A stretch of 64,000 nt of DNA from Glaciecola blandensis (GTDB taxonomy: Bacteria; Pseudomonadota; Gammaproteobacteria; Enterobacterales; Alteromonadaceae): NCBI RefSeq assembly GCF_031846165.1, contig NZ_JAVRIE010000001.1:992001-1056000 (forward strand), written 5' to 3'. The notes under the pieces were generated by a model. The model did not search any database and was not told the origin of the DNA. It saw nothing but the letters and a program-made list of their open reading frames with translations. Position 1 is the first letter of the stretch, and each line of letters starts with the position of its first letter. Shown here one piece after another: positions 18,812-26,632 of the stretch. The position numbers were made by a program, and so were the translations under genes.

Positions 18812-18835
18812 AGACGTTTAGACGTCTAAACATCC
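18812..18835. promoter_or_regulatory. Tandem met boxes, putative MetJ operator
   Basis: Three consecutive 8-mers read AGACGTTT (7/8), AGACGTCT (8/8) and AAACATCC (5/8) against the MetJ box consensus AGACGTCT. MetJ, the S-adenosylmethionine-dependent repressor, binds two or more adjacent boxes. The middle box lies in a perfect 16-bp palindrome (18816-18831). It could control the rightward promoter next to it or the S46 peptidase 140 bases to the left. Confidence 0.6.
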
Positions 18836-18837
18836 AT

Positions 18838-18867
18838 TTGGAAATATGAATAATAATGCCCTACTAT
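18838..18867 (+). promoter_or_regulatory. Possible sigma70 promoter beside the met boxes
   Basis: TTGGAA (18838-18843) and TACTAT (18862-18867) are separated by 18 bases, directly adjoining the MetJ-like boxes. It reads toward the small frame at 18924. Confidence 0.35.
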
Positions 18868-18923
18868 TGAGGTCTTAAGATACTTAGATAGGAACGGCGA
18901 GCTGACTTGGGGAGTTTCTGCTA

Positions 18924-19145
18924 GTGTTAAACCCAGCTATCGCAAATATTCACCTACAAAGTGACCCAGATAAAATCGATGGCGCTGAGATCGATAGGAA
19001 TATGTGTGAGTTTCACGCCTTATTAACGAATGGCTGTCACCAAATACAAGTACACCACAAGACCCAAAATGAACACCTATTTCATCTCTACCTGCAAGCC
19101 CATTATCCATACTATATTTGTTTATACGTTAACAACTTATCTTAG
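18924..19145 (+). CDS. Doubtful small reading frame downstream of the met boxes
   Basis: A 73-codon frame starts with GTG at 18924, 9 bases after GGGGAG. It encodes a His-rich, neutral peptide with no signal peptide, membrane segment or motif that I recognise. In its favour are the ribosome-binding site, a promoter-like sequence and a terminator (19254-19289) downstream. Against it are the lack of any known family and an overlapping frame in another phase. It may be a leader, a decayed gene or chance. Confidence 0.25.
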   Translation: MLNPAIANIHLQSDPDKIDGAEIDRNMCEFHALLTNGCHQIQVHHKTQNEHLFHLYLQAHYPYYICLYVNNLS

Positions 19146-19253
19146 TCGTCGTTTATGTTCCTATAGCAGAACTAATAGCAAAGGCGTGATTATCAGTCTA
19201 AATATCAACGCGCCAATGGAAAACGCCCGATTAAATCTTAAGATTTAGGCATA

Positions 19254-19289
19254 AAAAAACCCATATCTTTTTCAAGATATGGGTTTTTT
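19254..19289. terminator. Strong bidirectional terminator next to tRNA-Leu
   Basis: Stem AAAAAACCCATATCTT/AAGATATGGGTTTTTT (16 bp, perfect) has loop TTTC. It begins 4 bases past the 3' end of tRNA-Leu and ends the secG-tRNA transcript. It also terminates anything coming rightward. Confidence 0.92.
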
Positions 19290-19292
19290 AAT

Positions 19293-19379
19293 TGGTGCGG
19301 AAAGCGGGACTTGAACCCGCACGTCTGTTAAGACACCAGCCCCTCAAGCTGGCGTGTCTACCAATTCCACCACTTCCGC
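19293..19379 (-). tRNA. leuU: tRNA-Leu (anticodon GAG)
   Basis: This is an 87-nt class II tRNA read on the minus strand. The acceptor stem GCGGAAG pairs with CTTTCCGC. The D-arm TGGTGGAATTGGTAGACAC, the anticodon loop CTTGAGG (anticodon GAG), a long variable arm, the T-arm GGGTTCAAGTCCC and an encoded CCA are all present. It lies 15 bases after secG, as E. coli leuU does near secG. In E. coli this tRNA stands just before metY-rimP-nusA; here a terminator follows immediately. Confidence 0.97.
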
Positions 19380-19394
19380 ATTGTTTGTTTTGCC

Positions 19395-19805
19395 TTAGTT
19401 AGGCTTGTCTTCAACTTTTTCATCTTCAGCTTTGTCGCCTTCCGTTACGGCAGGGACAGCTGGTACATCGCCAGATGCTGGCAATGCTTGAGTTACCGAT
19501 GGTACGTCGCTAACAACAGGAACTTCACTTACTGGAGCTTGCAGCAATTCAAACTCATCAACTTCAGTATTGTCTTTAGAAGCAATCGTTCCTAAAGTTA
19601 AGCTGATACCAAAAAATAACGTTGCTAAGATAGCCGTTGTTTTAGTCATAAAGTTACCTGAACCCGATGAACCAAAAACAGTGTTTGAGCCGCCAGCACC
19701 AAAAGATGCGCCCATATCTGCACCCTTACCCTGTTGAATTAGCACGAAGCCAATCAAAAGCAGTGCAACAATAAGATAAGATGCCATTAAAATCTGATAA
19801 ACCAT
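19395..19805 (-). CDS. secG: Protein-export membrane protein SecG
   Basis: SecG is the accessory subunit of the SecYEG translocon. The 136-residue protein has two membrane helices (about 4-24 and 52-74) joined by the conserved loop GKGADMGASFGAGGSNTVFG. An extended acidic, Pro/Val-rich cytoplasmic tail (about 85-136) makes it longer than E. coli SecG (110). It is 10 bases downstream of tpiA and 15 bases upstream of tRNA-Leu on the same strand, so all three are probably on one transcript. Confidence 0.95.
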   Translation of the reverse strand: MVYQILMASYLIVALLLIGFVLIQQGKGADMGASFGAGGSNTVFGSSGSGNFMTKTTAILATLFFGISLTLGTIASKDNTEVDEFELLQAPVSEVPVVSDVPSVTQALPASGDVPAVPAVTEGDKAEDEKVEDKPN

Positions 19806-19815
19806 GTAACCCTCG

Positions 19816-20556
19816 TTAACTTGCCGCTTGGCAAATTGTAGTAAAATCTTGAACTTTCAAACTGGCGCCACCAATAAGGCCGCCATCAATATCTTCTTGT
19901 ACGAATAGTTCATGCGCATTCCCCGCATTGACACTACCGCCATATAAGAGTCGAACACTTTGTGCTGCATTCGCATCTAACTTACTTAATTCTTGCCTAA
20001 TAAAAGCGTGTACTTCTTGCGCTTGTTCAGGACTTGCTGTCTTGCCTGTGCCGATGGCCCAAATTGGCTCATAAGCGATAACTGATTGGCTAATATATTG
20101 CTTACCGCATTCGTTTGCCACCGCGTCAAGCTGCGCCTTTACGTAATCGAACACGCCACCTGATTCTCTTACTTCTAGTGGCTCACCAATACATAATATT
20201 GGTGTTAATCCGGCTTCGATTACCGCTTTGACTTTACTAGCAACGATGTCATTCGATTCACCGTGGTTTTCACGTCGTTCAGAATGGCCAACAATCACAT
20301 ATGTGCATCCAAGTTCGCTGAGCATCGCCAGAGAAGTTTCACCGGTGTGCGCACCTGATGCATACTCACTGACATTTTGAGCACCCAACGCGAATGCCGC
20401 ATTATCAAAGTTTGATAGATAGAGACTCGGCGGACAGATGACGACATCAACACTGTTGTTTGCTGGTAGATTAGATAGAAAATCAGACACTAAAGCCTTA
20501 TTTCCGTTCATTTTCCAATTACCTGCAACAAATGGTTTGCGATTGTTATTTGACAC
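19816..20556 (-). CDS. tpiA: Triose-phosphate isomerase
   Basis: TpiA interconverts dihydroxyacetone phosphate and glyceraldehyde 3-phosphate in glycolysis. The 246-residue TIM barrel shows the Lys motif GNWKMNG (14-20), the catalytic His motif VGHSERR (around 94-100), the catalytic Glu motif AYEPIWAIGTG (around 165-175) and the phosphate loop LLYGGSVN. The glmM-tpiA-secG order is normal for Shewanella- and Alteromonas-like genomes. The 95-base gap to glmM allows for a separate promoter, but none is convincing. Confidence 0.97.
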   Translation of the reverse strand: MSNNNRKPFVAGNWKMNGNKALVSDFLSNLPANNSVDVVICPPSLYLSNFDNAAFALGAQNVSEYASGAHTGETSLAMLSELGCTYVIVGHSERRENHGESNDIVASKVKAVIEAGLTPILCIGEPLEVRESGGVFDYVKAQLDAVANECGKQYISQSVIAYEPIWAIGTGKTASPEQAQEVHAFIRQELSKLDANAAQSVRLLYGGSVNAGNAHELFVQEDIDGGLIGGASLKVQDFTTICQAAS

Positions 20557-20651
20557 TTTAACTCCGAAGCCCTTTCAAAGCGGGCGTGATATTAACCAAC
20601 CACTCACAAATATACAAGTGCTTGATACACAAATAAGTGCTTAGCCTAAGC

Positions 20652-21992
20652 TTATGACGCTTTTTTAACCACTTCAGCAATCTTTTCAGCCCAATGATCA
20701 CTCAAAGACTTATCAATTGCTTCAACCATGACTCTAATTAAAGGCTCTGTCCCGCTTTTTCTTAGCAGTACGCGACCAGCATCACCCATTTCTTTCTCAG
20801 CTTCTTTAACTATGGCCTCAACTTCCACATTTTCAAGTGGGTTGGTCTGAGGATTTTGGTATTTCACATTGATCAAACGTTGTGGGAAACGAGTGAAGCC
20901 TGAATTCAGAGCACTTAAAGTCATATCAGAGCGCAGCATAGCAGCAATAACTTGCAAGCCAGCGACAATGCCATCGCCTGTTGATGCCAAATTCAAATTT
21001 AATACGTGACCAGAGTTTTCACCGCCAATCTTCCAACCGCGTTGCATCAGCATTTCCATCACATAACGATCGCCAACATCTGCTCTCGCAAAAGGAATAC
21101 CTAACTTCTCAAGCGCTACTTCCATACCTAAATTCGACATCTTGGTACCAACAACACCGCCGTTTAATTGGCCGGTTTTCATCGCTTCTCTTGCGATAAT
21201 GAAGATAATTTCATCACCATCTATCACGGCGCCATTCTCATCTACCATCATGATACGGTCACCGTCACCATCCAGAGCAAAACCTAAATCAGCTTTATGC
21301 TCTTTGACCGCATCTACAGCAGCTCTCATGGAAGTTGCACCGACTTGATGGTTTATATTTGTACCATTTGGTTTCGTCCCAATTTCAATGACTTCAGCAC
21401 CTAATTCAGACAACACATTAGGAGCGATGTGGTATGTTGCGCCGTGAGCACAATCCACCACTATTTTAAGGCCTTTTAACGACAAATCTGAAGGGAACGT
21501 GCCTTTACAATATTCAATGTAACGGCCGGCAGCATCGTCGATACGACTTGCTTTGCCTAATTTATCTGATTCAACGCACTCAATTGGCTTTTCTAATTGA
21601 GCTTCGATTGCTAATTCGATTTTGTCGTCTAATTTGTGACCGGTCGATGAAAAAAACTTTATACCGTTGTCGTAATATGGATTATGCGATGCACTAATAA
21701 CAATCCCCGCTTCAGAGCGAAATGTTTTAGTCAGATATGCAATCGCTGGAGTAGGCATAGGACCCAGTAGGCCTATGTTAATACCGGCAGCTGACAAACC
21801 AGCTTCTAGTGCCGATTCAAGCATGTAACCTGAAATACGAGTATCTTTTCCAATCAGCACCTTATTAGTGCCCTGACCTGCTAAGACTTTACCTGCAGCG
21901 TAACCAAGTTTGGTAACAAATTCTGGCGTAATTGAGCTCTCCCCAACTTTACCTCTGATACCATCTGTACCAAAATACTTTCGCTTAGCCAT
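20652..21992 (-). CDS. glmM: Phosphoglucosamine mutase
   Basis: GlmM converts glucosamine 6-phosphate to glucosamine 1-phosphate for UDP-GlcNAc, feeding peptidoglycan and LPS. The 446 residues carry the N-terminal GTDGIRG, the phosphoserine loop SASHNPY (Ser102), the Mg-binding DGDGDR (around 241-246), the sugar-binding GGENSGH, and the C-terminal phosphate site RKSGTEPLIRVM. It follows folP by 15 bases in the conserved ftsH-folP-glmM order. Confidence 0.98.
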   Translation of the reverse strand: MAKRKYFGTDGIRGKVGESSITPEFVTKLGYAAGKVLAGQGTNKVLIGKDTRISGYMLESALEAGLSAAGINIGLLGPMPTPAIAYLTKTFRSEAGIVISASHNPYYDNGIKFFSSTGHKLDDKIELAIEAQLEKPIECVESDKLGKASRIDDAAGRYIEYCKGTFPSDLSLKGLKIVVDCAHGATYHIAPNVLSELGAEVIEIGTKPNGTNINHQVGATSMRAAVDAVKEHKADLGFALDGDGDRIMMVDENGAVIDGDEIIFIIAREAMKTGQLNGGVVGTKMSNLGMEVALEKLGIPFARADVGDRYVMEMLMQRGWKIGGENSGHVLNLNLASTGDGIVAGLQVIAAMLRSDMTLSALNSGFTRFPQRLINVKYQNPQTNPLENVEVEAIVKEAEKEMGDAGRVLLRKSGTEPLIRVMVEAIDKSLSDHWAEKIAEVVKKAS

Positions 21993-22007
21993 ACGACTTC
22001 CTTTTTA

Positions 22008-22844
22008 TTATTCTACGTTTTGCAATTTATTCACGATGTTAACCGCATCCATGGTCTCTTCAACATCGTGCACTCTAATGATGCTTGCACCAGCAAGGGC
22101 GGCAATGGTAGCAGTCGCTACACTGCCTGCCAACCTTTGTTCAACATCTCTACCTAATAATTTACCAATCATGGACTTTCGAGATAATCCAGCTAGCACG
22201 GGAACATCAAACTGATTAAAATTTTGCAGATATTTTAGTAGCTGGTAGTTGTGATCTAGCGTTTTTCCAAAACCGAAACCTGGGTCAAGGATGATGTGCT
22301 CATAGGCAAGACCTGCATGCGTGCAGGCCTCTATTCGCTGCTCAAAAAAGCTGATAACTTCTTCAACAACGTGACCATATTGTGGCGCCTTTTGCATCGT
22401 TTCTGGATCGCCTTTCATGTGCATCAAACAAGAAGGAACATTGTGCGTCTGAGCAGCCCAAACAGCTGCATCAAGTGCACCTTCATTTTGTAGGGCTCTG
22501 ACGTCGTTGATCATACTAGCACCGGCACCAACAGCTTCACGCATTACCTGAGCCTTATTTGTATCAATAGACACGATCACATCGAGCTCTTTTGTTAGCG
22601 CTTCAATGACGGGGATCACTCGTTCTAGCTCTACATCAACACTAACCGCTTGAGCGCCAGGACGGGTTGACTCGCCGCCTACATCAATGAAGGTTGCTCC
22701 GGCTGCCAGCATACGCCTTGCTTGCTCGATGGCTGAATCGACCTGATTAAACTTGCCTCCATCGGAGAACGAATCAGGGGTGACATTCAGAATACCCATG
22801 ACCTTAGGGCTTTCAAAATCTACTTCAACATGTCTAAATTTCAT
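22008..22844 (-). CDS. folP: Dihydropteroate synthase
   Basis: FolP condenses 6-hydroxymethyl-dihydropterin pyrophosphate with p-aminobenzoate in folate synthesis and is the sulfonamide target. The 278-residue TIM barrel shows GILNVTPDSFSDGG (17-30), the DVGGESTRPGA loop (around 56-66) and the pterin-binding DPGFGFGK and GLSRKS motifs. It lies between ftsH and glmM on the same strand. A strong terminator between ftsH and folP (22930-22967) implies either read-through or a separate folP promoter in the 85 bases between that hairpin and the folP start. Confidence 0.97.
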   Translation of the reverse strand: MKFRHVEVDFESPKVMGILNVTPDSFSDGGKFNQVDSAIEQARRMLAAGATFIDVGGESTRPGAQAVSVDVELERVIPVIEALTKELDVIVSIDTNKAQVMREAVGAGASMINDVRALQNEGALDAAVWAAQTHNVPSCLMHMKGDPETMQKAPQYGHVVEEVISFFEQRIEACTHAGLAYEHIILDPGFGFGKTLDHNYQLLKYLQNFNQFDVPVLAGLSRKSMIGKLLGRDVEQRLAGSVATATIAALAGASIIRVHDVEETMDAVNIVNKLQNVE

Positions 22845-22929
22845 GAGGCTCGATATTTAATTCTTTAGGCTGCATAGCATGCCTGATTTTTTACTATTTT
22901 AAAATTGGATTATGTTATTCGACAGTAAA

Positions 22930-22967
22930 AAAAACGCCAGTTTGAATGGGCTCAAACTGGCGTTTTT
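22930..22967 (-). terminator. Rho-independent terminator between ftsH and folP
   Basis: A 16-bp perfect stem AAAAACGCCAGTTTGA/TCAAACTGGCGTTTTT with a 6-base loop has T-runs in both directions. It lies 39 bases past the ftsH stop. Confidence 0.9.
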
Positions 22968-23006
22968 ATTATTTAGAACAGCGTTTAGATGCTGATGTTT
23001 GATTAC

Positions 23007-24938
23007 CTAGTGCGTAACATCACTTGGGTCAGAATCAGGCGTATCTTTAGGCTCGCTTCCGGCGTTTAATGACGCGCCACCAGAAGGTTTGTCTGAATCT
23101 ACTTTGTCATCTTTCTCCCAATCAGCGGGCGGACGAACTTCAACACGATTCATTAAGTCATCGATTTGTTTAGCATCGATAGTCTCATATTTCATCAACG
23201 CATCCTTCATTGACTCAAGGATATCCATGTTGTCTTTCAATATTTGTTCAGCCAATTTGTAATTACGGTCAATCAACATACGAATTTCAGCATCGATATC
23301 TCTTGCTGTCTCTGCTGACATAGGATTGCTCTGCGCACCCATGAACATTTCGTTATCGTCGTCTTTATAGTTGATAGGACCCATCTTTTCTGACAAACCC
23401 CATTGAGTTACCATTTTTCTAGCGATATCAGTTGCTCGCTCGATATCGTTCGAGGCTCCTGTGGTCACGCCGGCAGCGCCTAATGTCACTTCTTCCGCTA
23501 TACGTCCACCGAACAGGGTCGCAATTCGAGACTCTAGTTCTTCTCTCGAGCTACTATATTTATCTTGTTCAGGTAAATACATAGTCACACCCAGTGCACG
23601 CCCACGAGGGATGATCGACACTTTGTACACAGGGTCGTGCTTAGGTACCAAGCGACCGACAATTGCATGTCCTGCCTCGTGATACGCAGTATTGGTTTTT
23701 TCTTCTTCAGACATAACCATCGTTTTGCGCTCAGAGCCCATCATGATTTTGTCTTTCGCTTTATCAAACTCATCCATGCTTACGACGCGCTTATTCGTGC
23801 GAGCAGCAAATAACGCAGCTTCATTGACAAGGTTAGCTAAGTCAGCACCAGAGAAACCAGGCGTACCACGTGCGATAAGAGATGCTTCAACGTTATCACC
23901 CAACGGTACTTTGCGCATGTGAACTTTCAAAATTTGCTCACGACCACGGATATCAGGAAGTCCTACCATGACTTGACGGTCAAAACGACCAGGGCGCAAC
24001 AACGCAGGGTCAAGTACATCTGGACGGTTGGTCGCTGCAATCACGATGATACCTTCATGGCCTTCAAAACCATCCATTTCAACCAACATTTGGTTCAAGG
24101 TTTGTTCACGCTCATCATGGCCACCACCATGGCCCGCGCCACGCTTACGGCCTACGGCATCAATCTCATCGATAAAAATAATGCATGGCGACGACTTCTT
24201 CGCTTGGTCAAACATGTCTCTCACACGTGAAGCACCGACACCGACGAACATTTCCACAAAGTCTGAACCAGATATACTAAAGAACGGTACTTTTGCTTCA
24301 CCTGCGATAGCTTTGGCAAGTAGTGTTTTACCAGTACCTGGAGGACCCACCATTAAGACGCCTTTCGGGATTTTACCGCCAAGCTTTTGGAATTTCGTTG
24401 GATCGCGCAAGAAATCTACGAGTTCAGTCACATCTTCTTTCGCTTCATCACAACCAGCAACATCTGCGAAGGTTGTTTTTATTTGATCTTCACTTAATAA
24501 GCGAGCTTTGCTTTTACCAAAGGACATAGCACCTTTGCCGCCGCCACCTTGCATTTGTCGCATGAAGAATATCCACACGCCAATGAGTAGCAACATTGGG
24601 AACCAGTTGATGAAGATGGACGCCAGTAAAGATTGTTCTTCAGGCTTTTTACCGGAAACAACAACATTACCTTCTGTCAGAAGTTCATCCATCAACTTCA
24701 TATCTAGATAAGGTATCTGCGTGGTGAACGTGTCGTTATTGCGACGCACGCCTTTGATTTCGTTAGTTGACTGATTGATCGTGACTTCTTTGATATCACC
24801 CCGCTTCACTTGCTCTAAAAAAGTGGAGTACGGAAGCTTCGAACCCGGGTTCTCGCCACCTGAAATACTTTGGAAGACCATCATAAGCACAACTGCTATA
24901 ACAAGCCATAAAATGAGATTCTTTGCCATGTCGCTCAA
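23007..24938 (-). CDS. ftsH: ATP-dependent zinc metalloprotease FtsH
   Basis: FtsH is a membrane-anchored AAA+ protease that degrades misfolded membrane proteins and regulators such as LpxC and sigma32. The 643 residues have two membrane helices (about 7-24 and 103-126) around a periplasmic domain. Walker A GPPGTGKT (198-205), Walker B CIIFIDEID (252-260), a second region of homology ATNRPDVLDPALLRPGRFD (302-320) and the zinc motif HEAGH (420-424) follow. It is co-directional with folP-glmM-tpiA-secG. The gene normally upstream, rlmE, is absent. Confidence 0.98.
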   Translation of the reverse strand: MSDMAKNLILWLVIAVVLMMVFQSISGGENPGSKLPYSTFLEQVKRGDIKEVTINQSTNEIKGVRRNNDTFTTQIPYLDMKLMDELLTEGNVVVSGKKPEEQSLLASIFINWFPMLLLIGVWIFFMRQMQGGGGKGAMSFGKSKARLLSEDQIKTTFADVAGCDEAKEDVTELVDFLRDPTKFQKLGGKIPKGVLMVGPPGTGKTLLAKAIAGEAKVPFFSISGSDFVEMFVGVGASRVRDMFDQAKKSSPCIIFIDEIDAVGRKRGAGHGGGHDEREQTLNQMLVEMDGFEGHEGIIVIAATNRPDVLDPALLRPGRFDRQVMVGLPDIRGREQILKVHMRKVPLGDNVEASLIARGTPGFSGADLANLVNEAALFAARTNKRVVSMDEFDKAKDKIMMGSERKTMVMSEEEKTNTAYHEAGHAIVGRLVPKHDPVYKVSIIPRGRALGVTMYLPEQDKYSSSREELESRIATLFGGRIAEEVTLGAAGVTTGASNDIERATDIARKMVTQWGLSEKMGPINYKDDDNEMFMGAQSNPMSAETARDIDAEIRMLIDRNYKLAEQILKDNMDILESMKDALMKYETIDAKQIDDLMNRVEVRPPADWEKDDKVDSDKPSGGASLNAGSEPKDTPDSDPSDVTH

Positions 24939-25325
24939 CGCTGCATACCTCTAAAAAATAAAATGAATCTGAATTAACCCAGTAAACATCTATACGGCGG
25001 TTTTACCAGAATAGATGAATAAAAGACTACTATACTTTGCTAGCCTATGCCACACAGTCATTTCGCTATGTCCGCATGCGGCTTGAATACGTTTTTTTAC
25101 ACTTGTCCACCCATCACTAAGGCTAGTTCACAAGCTCAATTAAATCCAATCTCTCGTCTAGCGATTGCCATCTTTCCTCGCCAATCAAGTATTCAAAATT
25201 TCTTTAGCCGATGAGTGAATGAAATTAGGAATGTTACAGAGATAGAGGTAGAATACTATTTTTCAAGGTATGCACCAAACATTTAAGGCTGTATATCTCA
25301 TTTTAAACGTTACAAAAGATAACAA
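24939..25325. other. Non-coding spacer between ftsH and yhbY where rlmE is expected
   Basis: These 387 bases separate two divergent starts. No reading frame with a start and ribosome-binding site is present on either strand. RlmE would need about 630 bases on the minus strand and no remnant of it is recognisable. The stretch should contain the divergent ftsH and yhbY promoters; none is compelling by eye. Confidence 0.7.
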
Positions 25326-25622
25326 ATGAACTTAACAAATAAACAAAAGCAATATCTGAAAGGCCTCGCGCACCCACTTAAACCTGTTGTTCAGCTAGGC
25401 AACAATGGCTTAACAGAGGGCGTATTAGCCGAAATTGAAAACGCATTAAGTTTTCATGAACTAATCAAAGTGAAAGTGCCATCTGATGACAAAGAGGAAA
25501 AGCAACTGATTATGGACGCCATCGTGGGTGAAACCAAAGCAGTGCATGTTCAATCTATCGGTCATGTACTTGTTATTTATCGTCAAAGCGATGAGAAAAA
25601 GATAAGTATTCCAAAAAAGTAA
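25326..25622 (+). CDS. yhbY: CRM-domain RNA-binding protein YhbY
   Basis: YhbY is a small RNA-binding protein associated with pre-50S ribosomal particles. The 98-residue protein is a single CRM domain: LTNKQKQYLKGLAHPLKPVV at the start, the GNNGLTEGVLAEIENAL loop and helix, and HVLVIYRQS near the C-terminus. It is divergent from ftsH, as in enterobacteria, where rlmE would normally stand between them. A 7-bp hairpin overlaps its stop. Confidence 0.94.
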   Translation: MNLTNKQKQYLKGLAHPLKPVVQLGNNGLTEGVLAEIENALSFHELIKVKVPSDDKEEKQLIMDAIVGETKAVHVQSIGHVLVIYRQSDEKKISIPKK

Positions 25623-25639
25623 CGCTGTATAGCAGCGTT
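25621..25639 (+). terminator. Weak hairpin after yhbY
   Basis: AACGCTG/CAGCGTT with loop TATAG starts in the yhbY stop codon. No T-run follows, so it is a weak candidate. Confidence 0.35.
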
Positions 25640-25761
25640 TACATCCCAACTCTCTCTTTTCCTTCGCAATATTGCTTGGCAACGTATTCTCGATACTGTT
25701 GAACGTCAACAGTGTCTAATGCAAACATAATAATAAAAAAAGAAATCAAAAAGAGGATGAT

Positions 25762-26556
25762 ATGACGACAGAACAAACTGCAAACGCCGACCTTGGTATT
25801 GCTATTGTGACGGGTGCTTGCTCAGGCTTAGGTCATGCTAGCGCTGTGGTTCTAGCCAATGCTGGCTATAAACTCGCAATCTTCGATTTAAACGAAGAAG
25901 TGGGTCAACAACGAGTTCAGGAATTTGGTGCAGATCGTTGCCAGTTCTACAAAGTTGACGTTACCAATGACGAGAGTGTTGAAAAAGCAGTCTCTGATGT
26001 AGCCGCTGGCAAAGACGAAATTCGTTTATGCGTAAATTGCGCGGGCGTCGCACCGGCAAAGCGCACGCTCGACCGCGAAGGTGAAGCTATGCCATTAGCC
26101 AATTTCAAAACTGTGATCGATATTAACTTAGTGGGTACCTTTAATGTTGCACGTGTCGTCGCAAGCGCAATGGCTAAAAACACACCTAAAGGCGAAGCTC
26201 AGCAGCGTGGTCTTATCGTGAATACAGCTTCAGTAGCAGGCTATGAGGGCCAAATTGGCCAAACCGCTTATGCCGCGAGTAAAGGTGGCATTATCGGTTT
26301 GTGCCTTCCAATGGCGAGAGATTTAGCGCCTTTGGGCATACGAGTGAATACCATTGCACCTGGTGTTATGGGCACGCCGATGTTGTTGGCAATGCCAGAT
26401 AAAGTGCAAGATGCGCTAGTACATAACGTGCAATTTCCTAAGCGTTTAGGCTTACCTGAAGAGTTTGGCAAGCTAGTGCTACATATGAGCGAAAATGCTT
26501 ACTTAAACGGTGAAACTGTGCGCTTAGATGGCGCGCTTAGAATGCCGCCAAAGTAG
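25762..26556 (+). CDS. SDR-family 3-hydroxyacyl-CoA dehydrogenase type II-like oxidoreductase
   Basis: This is a short-chain dehydrogenase/reductase of 264 residues with the NAD-binding TGACSGLGHA (18-27), the NCAGVAP motif (around 92-98), the catalytic Ser in NTASVAGYEG and the YAASK catalytic pair. The C-terminal sequence resembles 3-hydroxyacyl-CoA dehydrogenase type 2 (HSD17B10-like) enzymes, which oxidise short or branched 3-hydroxyacyl-CoA with NAD+. GAGG lies 6 bases before the ATG. It has no operon partner, so the substrate is inferred by similarity only. It converges with the Lon-like gene and a long hairpin lies between them. Confidence 0.82.
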   Translation: MTTEQTANADLGIAIVTGACSGLGHASAVVLANAGYKLAIFDLNEEVGQQRVQEFGADRCQFYKVDVTNDESVEKAVSDVAAGKDEIRLCVNCAGVAPAKRTLDREGEAMPLANFKTVIDINLVGTFNVARVVASAMAKNTPKGEAQQRGLIVNTASVAGYEGQIGQTAYAASKGGIIGLCLPMARDLAPLGIRVNTIAPGVMGTPMLLAMPDKVQDALVHNVQFPKRLGLPEEFGKLVLHMSENAYLNGETVRLDGALRMPPK

Positions 26557-26577
26557 TTATAAATAAGCCACCTTCAA

Positions 26578-26603
26578 TAAGTGCTTGTAAATACAAGCAC
26601 TTA
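26578..26603. terminator. Stem-loop between convergent SDR and Lon-like genes
   Basis: An 11-bp perfect stem TAAGTGCTTGT/ACAAGCACTTA has loop AAAT. It has no T-run but sits exactly in the 76-base gap between two convergent genes. Confidence 0.5.
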
Positions 26604-26632
26604 CAAACCTACCACACCTACCAAACCAAGAG

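Larger units (their letters stand above)
18672..18923. other. Intergenic region upstream of the S46 peptidase
   Basis: This A/T-rich spacer lies between the S46 peptidase start and a doubtful small reading frame. It must hold the S46 promoter. The only strong structure is the tandem MetJ-like box with an embedded 16-bp palindrome at 18812-18835. A sigma70-like promoter reading rightward follows it (18838-18867). Confidence 0.6.

Noticed and set aside
19030..19248. 72-codon plus-strand frame before tRNA-Leu
   Set aside because: It overlaps the other small frame in a different phase, has no ribosome-binding site, and its sequence is low-information.
19293..19379. tRNA-Leu 3' end facing the foreign-looking nhaR/HPF-like/S46 block, as if an integration site
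   Set aside because: No second copy of the tRNA 3' end is seen near 15000-16100, and no integrase or mobility gene lies in the block.
25130..25205. Short coding-like minus-strand stretch upstream of ftsH, considered as an rlmE remnant
   Set aside because: Only about 25 codons between stops, no start, and no resemblance to RlmE motifs.
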